Source of the DNA: Cryptomeria japonica
Lineage: Eukaryota > Streptophyta > Pinopsida > Cupressales > Cupressaceae
Assembly: GCF_030272615.1 (NCBI RefSeq)
Contig: NC_081405.1
Coordinates: forward strand, 25,498,272-25,562,271
Direction of reading: 5' to 3'
DNA length: 64,000 nt
Under the pieces are notes generated by a model, which made no database searches, was not told the DNA's origin, and saw only the letters and a program-made list of their open reading frames with translations. Shown piece after piece: positions 56,735-64,000 of the stretch. Within the stretch, counting starts at the first letter, position 1; the number at the start of each line of letters is the position of its first letter. The position numbers were made by a program, and so were the translations under genes.

Positions 56735-56940
56735 CCAAGAAATATTCCTTCATCACATCTAGGTTCAAACTTTCCAATGGAATCATCTCTTTTGATATAA
56801 CACTTACTCCCAAAGATTCTAAAATACTTAAGAGTAGGAGAATGACCAAACCGTAATTCATAAGGTGTCTTACCTGTATCTCCTTTGATATGAACTCTGT
56901 TGAATGTATAAATCATTGTACTTACTGCTTCTCTCTGGTA
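56735..56940 (-). pseudogene. Integrase C-terminus of element X, resumed after G
   Basis: The minus strand reads STMIYTFNRVHIKGDTG, TPYELRFGHSPTLKYFRIFG and FEPRCDEGIFLG, then meets the target duplication CCAAG. Joined across G the frame continues at 48931 (tyrosine-threonine-isoleucine, then KRKTYRCYNKRLQRIV). At about 56940 it abuts element Y in the opposite orientation, so the 5' part of X is lost. Confidence 0.85.
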
Positions 56941-58632
56941 GATATAGCTAGGATTGAAGCTATAAGATTATTTCTTGCCTATGTTGCCCATAAAAACTAC
57001 AAGGTTTATTAGATGGATGTTAAGTGTGCATTTTTGAATGGGGATCTTGATGAGGAATTTTATATTGAGCAACCTGATGGTTTTTCACTATCAGATGATA
57101 CAAACATGGTTTGCATGTTAAGAAAAGCTTTATATGGATTGAAACAAGCACCTAGAGTTTGGTATGCAAGGTTCAATAAATATTTTTTGAAGCTTGGTTT
57201 TACTAAGGGTAATGCTGACAATAATTTATATTATAAGATCACTGATGATGATATACTGATTATTAAAATATTTGTTGATGACATTATTTTTGGAGGTGAA
57301 GATAAGTTGTGCATGAAATTTTCTAAAAATATGGAGAAAGAATTTGAAATGTCTATGATTGGGGAAATGATTTTTTTCTTAGGTTTACAGATTACTTAGA
57401 CTGACAAAGGTATTTTCATCTGTCAAACTAAGTATGCTAGGGAATTGTTGAAGAAATTTAGAATGGGAGTTCTAAACCAGTAAGTACTCCTATGATTACA
57501 AATGAGAAATTGATAGGGAAATATGTTTCTGCACCGGTAAATCCTACAAGACACAAATCTATGATTGGATCTCTGCTTTATTTGACTCAGACTAGACTTG
57601 ACATAATGAATGTTGTTTGTATTACATCTAGATTTCAGAGTGATCTTATAGAAAATCATGAGAGTGCAATGAAAATGATTTTTCGATACTTGCAAGGTAC
57701 ATCAGAATATGGTTTGTGGTACCCTAAGGATGATGACTTTACTTTATGTGCATATACAAATGTTGATTGGGTTGGTGATGTTGATGATTGAAAAAGTACT
57801 TCCGATGGAGCTTTCTTTCTTGGAAAGAAGTTGGTTTCATGGATCAACAAGAAACAATCATGTACTTCTTTATCTACTATTGAAGTTGAGTATGTTGTTG
57901 CTGATACTAATTGTACATAGGTTTTATGGATGAAGCAAATGTTGAAGGATATCAAAAGCATTGGAGTGATAGTTATTCAGTGTGATAACTCTGTTGCTAT
58001 TGACATATCAAAGAATCTTGTATTTCACTCTAAGACAAAGCACATATCAATCAAGTATAACTTTTTGAAGGAGAGGGTGGAAGAAAATGAAGTTAGATTG
58101 GTTTATGTGAACACAAAAGAGTAGATTGTAGATATTTTCACTAAATCTTTGCCTAAAGAACCATTTGAGTATCTGAGAGACAGGTTAGGGGTTTATGCTC
58201 CTCCGACAGAGAACTGATTGATGTTTTTTGGCATCAGTCTGGTATGCATTATTAGAGATATTTTTCATTTTGACACTGATGTGGGGATGCTACTGCTCAG
58301 GGGGAGTATTAAGCTTTGTGATTCAGTAGTTTATGTTTTTTCTTTGATATTTTTGTCAGATTTTTGGCATTGATGTCAAAGGGGAAGAGATATTGATGTG
58401 AAAAAGAAAAACTTAAGGAGTTGTATACATTAGGGGGAGGTATATGTGTAATTCAAAGCTTTACAGAGATATCATTCACTAGGGGTGATTGGTCTTTATT
58501 TCAAAACTTCATTTCTATATCTTTGAGTGGGAGATTCTTGGTTGTCTTCCATTGGGGGAGACTTGTTTGACATTTCTTGTTACTTAGATGTTTTTCACAT
58601 CTAGTGTTGCCATCAATTCCAAAGGGGGAGAT
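56941..58632 (+). mobile_element. Copia element Y, 5' truncated (RT, RNase H)
   Basis: The plus strand starts abruptly within RT (IARIEAIRLFLAYVAHKNYKVY). It continues with MDVKCAFLNGDLDEEFYIEQ, ALYGLKQAPRVWYARFNKYF and the catalytic loop IFVDDIIFGG, then MIGSLLYLTQTRLDIMN, FRYLQGTSEYGLWYPKDDDF and RNase H (VIQCDNSVAIDISKN, HSKTKHISIKYNFLKERV). It ends at LRDRLGVYAPP near 58200. Stops and frame changes occur at 57012, 57400, 57480, 57790, 57920 and 58124. 58200-58632 is the 3' untranslated part, ending in the polypurine tract AAAGGGGGAG (58621-58630). It is the same family as X, facing it head to head. Confidence 0.88.
57013..57399 (+). pseudogene. Copia RT core (element Y)
   Basis: 128 codons containing the RT palm with F-V-D-D in place of the usual Y-V-D-D and the QAPRVWYARF block. 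A TAG at 57010-57012 precedes it and a TAG ends it at 57397-57399. It is enzymatically plausible as a domain but isolated by stops. Confidence 0.8.
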
Positions 58633-59869
58633 TGTTGGCCATTTGGAGAAATTGATTATGTGTTGCATTGATGTTTTGTCATTGATGCCAATACTAGCTG
58701 TTTGTATGCTTTACCGACACCCTTCTGGTCCCGATAGGTTGAGTAGGTTCTGGTTCGTTTGGATCCTGTATGATCCAATATAGTTTGGTTATGGAATTGG
58801 CTTATTCATGATACTCATGTTCATATTTAGTAAGTTGGTTTTGGTCTGGTGATCGGATGCTATTTTGTTTGCTTGGAAGCTTGGCTTGTGGTTCCGGTGA
58901 GGGTTTCACAAGAAGAGATTTTGATGAAGATCTTTGATGATATGCATAAGTGGTGTTGGTACAACTTCTGGTGGAGATTCAGGATGTTGTTGGTGATCAT
59001 GTTTGAGACTTGGCGGATGGATATCATTACTTTAGCATGTGGACCTATATTGGGTCCTAGTTGATCTAGGTTATGAACCGACTTAATGTAACACGTGGAT
59101 TGGACCTCTCGATGTATTTTCGAGATGTCTTATGTGTTGGATATTATTCATTTGGTCTAAGGCCGACATGTTTTGTAATTATGTAATTGGTTTATTGTCT
59201 GGTGGTCGACCTGATTGTTTATGGTCGGGGGTTTGTATATATATGATGTAAGATCTCATTGTAGATAATCATGGTATAGGATCATAGGTATATGGTCAAG
59301 GAATGGGATATGGATATGTAATGTGCGAATAATTTAATATCATTCAGATAAAGGATTTGGACGATCATTGGAGATCAAATTGGGTATATGTAAGAGGATT
59401 TAGTCCTCCGGTATAGAGCTTAACTAGAACTATACTCAGGCATAGGAGATGTTATCTTTGCAGTTCAAACACTTCTTCGGATTGTAGTCAGTGAGACTCC
59501 TTTTGTGATGAGCAGTGCGCTCTAGGTTGTTGGCCTTCCTACAAGTACAAGCCCTCAATTGTAATTCACATACTTACTGTAGAAGTATTGTCTAACTATG
59601 GGTAGGCTTCCCACTGTGTTTTTTCCCTTTATTAGGTTTTCCACATATAAATTTTGGTGTCATGTTGATAGTATTTATTCTGTGATTATTGTTCATGCTT
59701 ATTTGGTTTAACTGCTATTCTGGTATTAATGTTTTGGGTTTCGGTATTAAAGATTTAATTGCTAAATGTTCTAGTAATCTGTAGTTGATTCAACCCCCCC
59801 CTCTCAGTTGTCTTCCAGTTATTTGATGTCAATTATTGACATCAATGACAATCCAATACCAACAATCTC
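58633..59869 (+). repeat. LTR between elements Y and Z
   Basis: Starts TGTTGGCCATTTGG right after the Y polypurine tract and is homologous to the X LTR over its length, so it is the 3' LTR of Y. Its far end, ...CAATACCAACA (59869), reads TGTTGGTATTGGATTGTC on the minus strand and sits right after a second polypurine tract belonging to Z (GCCAAAGGGGGAGAT, 59870-59884). The last ~60 bp may therefore be the start of a Z LTR fused to the Y LTR. It includes CCCCCCCCTCTCAGTTG (59793-59809). Confidence 0.75.
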
Positions 59870-60256
59870 CCCCTTTGGCATTGATGTCAATGCACTTTAT
59901 TCTCTCTCCCCCTTTGACAACAATGGAAAAGGGTGTTGCAACCAACTGTCAACTGTGCATGAACACCCCCTTTAATTTTCTATAGCAATGAATGGAACTT
60001 CCAATTTCGATCATGACACATCTGCAATACATTAGAAATTTCCTTTACAACTTCTTGACCTCTTTTGCCTATAGCTAGATGAACTATTATTACAGTATAA
60101 AAAGTAGTACCAATATCGCTTACAAAAATTTCAAAAACTCCTCCTGAGACAAACATGAGGTTCAAGGTGGTAAGTATAGAAACAATATGCTCCCCTGAAC
60201 CACATATCTAAAATCAACACTTTAAGTGCAGAAGGAGGGTGAGACAACACCCAATT

Positions 60257-60520
60257 TTATCTCAAGTACTCAAAACTATCTTTGGGTAGTGGCTTAGTAA
60301 AGATATCAACTATTTTCTCACCAGTACAAACATATTCAACTTTTACTTCTTTCTCTGCAACCTTTTCTCTAAGAAAATGATATTTGATTGCAATGTACTT
60401 TGTCCTAGAATTCATGACAGGGTTCTTTGATATATTGATTGCACTTGAGATGTCACACATAATAGCAATAGGATCTGAAAATGATACCTGAATATCTTTT
60501 AAGGTTTGTTTCATCCACAA
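60257..60520 (-). pseudogene. RNase H end of element Z
   Basis: MWMKQTLKDIQVSFSDPIAI...EKIVDIFTKPLPKDSFEYLR: the C-terminal RNase H motifs and the usual copia pol end. The preceding part is broken by stops near 60525. Confidence 0.8.
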
Positions 60521-60660
60521 AACCTATGAACAACATGTGGCAACTGCAATATACTCAGCTTTAGCCGTAGACAAAGAAATAAAATCTTGCTTCTTGTCAT
60601 GCCATGAAACTAATCTATTTCCAAGGAATAAAGCTTCACCACTGGTGTTTTTTCGGTCAT

Positions 60661-60930
60661 CTACACATCCTTCCCAATCAACATTAGTATAGGCTTGCAA
60701 AGTGAAAACTCCTTTCTTTGAATACCATAAGTTGTAAGTGTCCCTTGTAGATACTTGAAAATTCTGCTAACAACATTTACATGTGATTGCTTTGGAGCAC
60801 CTTGGAATCTAGCTACCATGCATATTGCTTGCACAATATCAGGCCTGGAAGCTGTGAGATACAACAGGCTTCCAATCATGGACCTATACAAGGTCTGATC
60901 AACACTAGGTGACTCATCATCTTTGCTCAA
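60661..60930 (-). pseudogene. RT/RNase H connection of element Z
   Basis: RSMIGSLLYLTASRPDIVQA, then FQGAPKQSHVNVVSRIFKYLQ, the conserved copia connection block, followed by a frameshift. Confidence 0.75.
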
Positions 60931-61392
60931 CTTGCATCATATCACCATGGGGGTACTGACCCATTTGTTGTCCTCCATTTGAAATTTCTTTAACATGTCC
61001 TTGACATACTTGGTTTGAGAGATGAATATGCCCTTATTCAGCTATGATATTTGCAAACCAAGAAAATATGACAACTCTCCAAACATGGACATTTCAAACT
61101 CTAACTATATCTTATCAGCAAATTCTTTGCATAGAATATCTTTGTTACCTCCAAAGATGATATCATCTACATAAATCACTACTATTATCATGTAGTCTCC
61201 GTCTACTTTGATATATAAATTGTTGTCAACATTTCCTTTTCTGTAACCTTGTTGATGGAGATACTTATCCAACCTAGAATACCATGCTCTAGGTGCCTGC
61301 TTTAGACCATATAATGCCTTTTTGAATTTGCAAACAAAGTTGTCATCTTCATGCAGCTAAAAGCCTTTAGGTTTCTCTATGTATACCTCTTC

Positions 61393-61818
61393 TTATAGAT
61401 TACCATTAAAAAATGCATATTTGACATCCATTTGATATACTTTGTATCCTTTATGTGCTGAGAATGCCAAGAACATTTTGATTGCTTCAAGTCTTGCAAT
61501 TGGTGCAAAGGTTTCTTCAAAATCTATGCCCTCTACCTGAGAATATCCCTTGCATATTATCCTTGCCTTGTTCCTTATTACCTTGCCTTCTTCATTCATC
61601 TTGTTCCTATAGACCCATTTAGTTCCAATGACATTTATGTCTGTTGGCCTAGGAACTAATTCCCATGTTTTGTTCTTTTCTATTTGTTGCAACTCCTCTT
61701 CCATTGCCTTCATCCAATCTTCACTCTTGCTAGCTTCATCAAATGTCCTAGGTTCCATCTCTGTCATAAGGCAAAAGTTTACTTGTTTAGTGTTCCTATC
61801 TTTCCTTCTAGTTTTCAC
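61393..61818 (-). pseudogene. RT N-terminal part of element Z
   Basis: 141 codons: [74 protein letters not shown], then a stop (61393) and continued RT sequence with further stops towards 60931. Confidence 0.85.
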
Positions 61819-62633
61819 ACCATCATTTTTATTTCCAATGATTTGATCCTCAGGGTGATTCTTTTGCTAGGTGTTTCTTCTTCATGTTCACTCTCAGATT
61901 GATCTTCATCTTCAACATATGGTTCTTCAATCTGAGTAATTGAGTTTTGCCTTCCTTTATGTATATCTTCATCTACTTTTACATGTACACTCTCAATTAC
62001 CTTTAGTCTTTTGTTGAAACACTTGTAGGCCTTGCTATGAGTAGAGTACCCCAAGAAGATACCTTCATCACTTCTTGAATCAAAACTTCCTAATCCATCT
62101 TCATCTCTTTTGATAAAACACTTGCTACCAAACACCTTGAAATACTTGACTGATGGTTTCCTATCATACCATAACTCATAAGGTGTCATTCTATTGTTTA
62201 CTCTTAATTTTAGTCTATTTAGTGTACATACAATAGTGTGAACTGCCTCTTTCCAATAAACATCAGGAAGATTAGCCTCATTCAACATTGTCCTTGCCAT
62301 CTCCTTGTCTGTTATGTTCTTCCTTTCCACAACACCATTTTGGTGTGGTGTCCTAGGGTTAGAATATTGTCTTCTGATTCCATGTCTCTCATAGTACTCT
62401 TCAAACTCATTTGATGTGAACTCACCTCCATGGTTTGATCTCAGACATTTCAGCTTGTAACCATTATCTTTATCAACCACTTTCTTGAAGACCATGAATC
62501 TCTCAAATGCTTTTGATTTGTCTTGCAAGAAGGTAACCCATGTCATCTTTGAGAAGTCATCTATGAGAAGCATGAAGTATCTTTCTCCATTTAGGGCACT
62601 TGTTCTTGTAGGTCCACAAAAATCTCTATGCAC
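61815..62633 (-). pseudogene. Integrase of element Z
   Basis: 272 codons starting MHRDFCGPTRTSALNGERYF. The DDE core shows FMLLIDDFSKMTWVTF, then LRSNHGGEFTSNEF where the second catalytic Asp is Asn, then HQNGVVERKN with the Glu. The C-terminal block SDEGIFLGYSTHSKAYKCFN is intact. It is a long open frame, but the enzyme is probably inactive. Confidence 0.85.
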
Positions 62634-63181
62634 AAGATCTAAAGGCCTTGTGGTAGAATATTATTTTGTTTTGAAGCTAACTTTGGTTTGTTTTCCTTTT
62701 TGACACTCATCACAAAAGGTGCTTGCTGGCTTAATAATTTGAGTTTCTTGCTTACCCTAACAAGATTATCAAACTTGATGTGGCCTAGTCTTCTATGCCA
62801 TAACTAACTCTCATAAACTTGTCCCATCATACATTGAGACTCAAAGCATTCCTTAAGATTATATACATCTTCATCTGTTCATTTTCCTCCAGCAACAAGC
62901 TGACCACTGCTCTCTTTTTTAATTTCACAGCCCTTGGAATTAAATGTGAACTTATATCCTTTGTCACACATTTAACTCACACTTAGCAAATTGTGTTTCA
63001 TACCTTTCACATAATATACATCATGAGCTTTCAGCTTGCCATCAATATTAAGTGTGCCCTTGCCTTTTATCTTGATTGAAGAATGGTGTCCGAACCTCAC
63101 AGAACCACCATTCCAATCTTCTAATTTGATGAATTTCTTTTTATCACCAGTAATGTGGTTGGACCACCCACTGTCAACTAC

Positions 63182-63660
63182 TCACAATTTTTTCCTTTCA
63201 ACATGTAGGGCACTTTGAACAATCAAACTCGACTCAGTCGTATCTTTATCCTTTTCTAGCCAAACTTGTTTGATTTCTTTCTTCTTTTCTGTTGTCTCAT
63301 TCTGTTCTGATTTTGCATTAGGTTCAGTTGTTGACACTGTCTTCTTTTGCTTAGCTGTCCTAAGCTTACAATGTTTTGCAATGTGGCCCAAGTTTTGACA
63401 ATGATAGCATTTTACATTTACATTGAATGATGAGTTTAATAATCTATTGTAGGATTGAGATATAGTTCTCCTACATTCATAGCTCCTATGACCATACTCA
63501 TTACAATGATAACAAACAACATTCATATCCCTAAGAGCAACAAATTAATTTCTACTTTCAAAAATAGGAGACCTATGCTTAAGCCTACATTCTACAATTC
63601 TATAATTCTATGTCCATAAGTATTACATTTATAGCAGTAGCCATGGAATTGAGGTGCATG
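63182..63660 (-). pseudogene. Gag zinc-knuckle region of element Z
   Basis: Three CCHC-type knuckles occur in a row: a decayed one (CYKCNTYGHR, about 63590-63635), CYHCNEYGHRSYEC (about 63480-63520) and CYHCQNLGHIAKHC (about 63370-63410), followed by a Lys/Glu-rich spacer. Stops separate the first from the others. Multiple knuckles are unusual among the copia gags of this window (one each in N1 and W). Confidence 0.8.
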
Positions 63661-63768
63661 CCAATCATTATTGAAGTTATTTCTCATTTGTCTTCTTGGA
63701 TCAACATAGTTCGGTCTTCTTGAGCTCACCCTTCGTGTATCCTTGACCTTTGTGAAGCCTCCATTATC

Positions 63769-64000
63769 AACATGTTGGCATTATGGATGAATTGATTATG
63801 GCTGCATTGATATTTTTTCATTGATGCCAACACTAGCTGTTATGACTGGTTATGGACAGACAATTTTGGTTACTGGTAGAAGATCTAGTGTTACCGGAAA
63901 AAGAGACTATCTGTTGGACACTTACGACATGTTTGGATCAATGAAGTATGTATGATTTTATGTGTTATATGTTTCTAGAGTATGTTTTGGTCAGTTGGTA
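63769..64000 (+). repeat. Start of another LTR, cut by the window end
   Basis: TGTTGGCATTATGGATGAATTG... resembles the first 100 bp of the X and Y LTRs (TTGATTATG, GCATTGAT, CATTGATGCCAACACTAGCTG). No polypurine tract precedes it; it directly follows Z gag sequence, so it is a 5' or solo LTR inserted into Z gag. Confidence 0.65.

Larger units (their letters stand above)
59870..63768 (-). mobile_element. Copia element Z, degenerate, minus strand
   Basis: The minus strand reads gag zinc knuckles (63660-63400), protease/pre-integrase remnants (63180-62640), integrase (62633-61815), RT (61818-60931 with several stops), RT/RNase H connection (60930-60661), RNase H (60520-60257), untranslated tail with polypurine tracts (60256-59870). 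The RT loop IYVDDIIFGG is readable near 61170. The second integrase Asp has become Asn (LRSNHGGEF). There are many stops and no intact LTR of its own. Its tract and gag with multiple knuckles suggest the same broad group as X and Y. Confidence 0.88.

Overview
The window is nuclear DNA of a land plant, most likely a gymnosperm. It is about 64 kb with one real cellular gene, introns of 4 to 6 kb loaded with repeats, and otherwise nested LTR retrotransposons and one LINE. The gymnosperm assignment is inferred from overall style and is not proven. No RNA genes, CRISPR arrays or prokaryotic features were seen.

Layout. 1-4.3 kb: remnants of minus-strand Ty1/copia elements. 5.26-7.16 kb: a decayed LINE with an ATTC tail. 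9.18-14.21 kb (element N1): a complete LTR element with TSD AAATG that encodes gag and protease but no integrase or reverse transcriptase. 16.9-34.75 kb (minus): a complete 16-exon kinesin-12 gene of the PAKRP1/KIN12A-KIN12B type, with a predicted product of 1341 aa. Two of its 15 introns use GC-AG splice sites. Exon 1 is partly duplicated in tandem, intron 1 holds a TIR transposon, and intron 7 holds a PPR pseudogene.

36.1-46.1 kb: nested LTR sequences, including a solo LTR (36409-37166, TSD ATTAC) and a young full-length copia element W (38146-44139, TSD TGTTA) whose single reading frame is broken by four stop codons. 46.1-64 kb: copia elements with PPTs of the AAAGGGGGAG type in both orientations (X minus, Y plus, Z minus). 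X is split by a 7.8 kb gypsy-type element G (48937-56734, TSD CCAAG). G carries gag, a protease-like region and a Pro/basic-rich region, but no RT or integrase.

The kinesin is the only gene expected to act for the host: a plus-end-directed motor of the phragmoplast in plant cytokinesis. The most unusual material is the pair of gag-protease-only elements (one copia-like, one gypsy-like), each with a single in-frame TAG in an otherwise open frame, the repeated stem-loop motif in the LTR and leader of G, and the run of tandem duplications in the kinesin gene.
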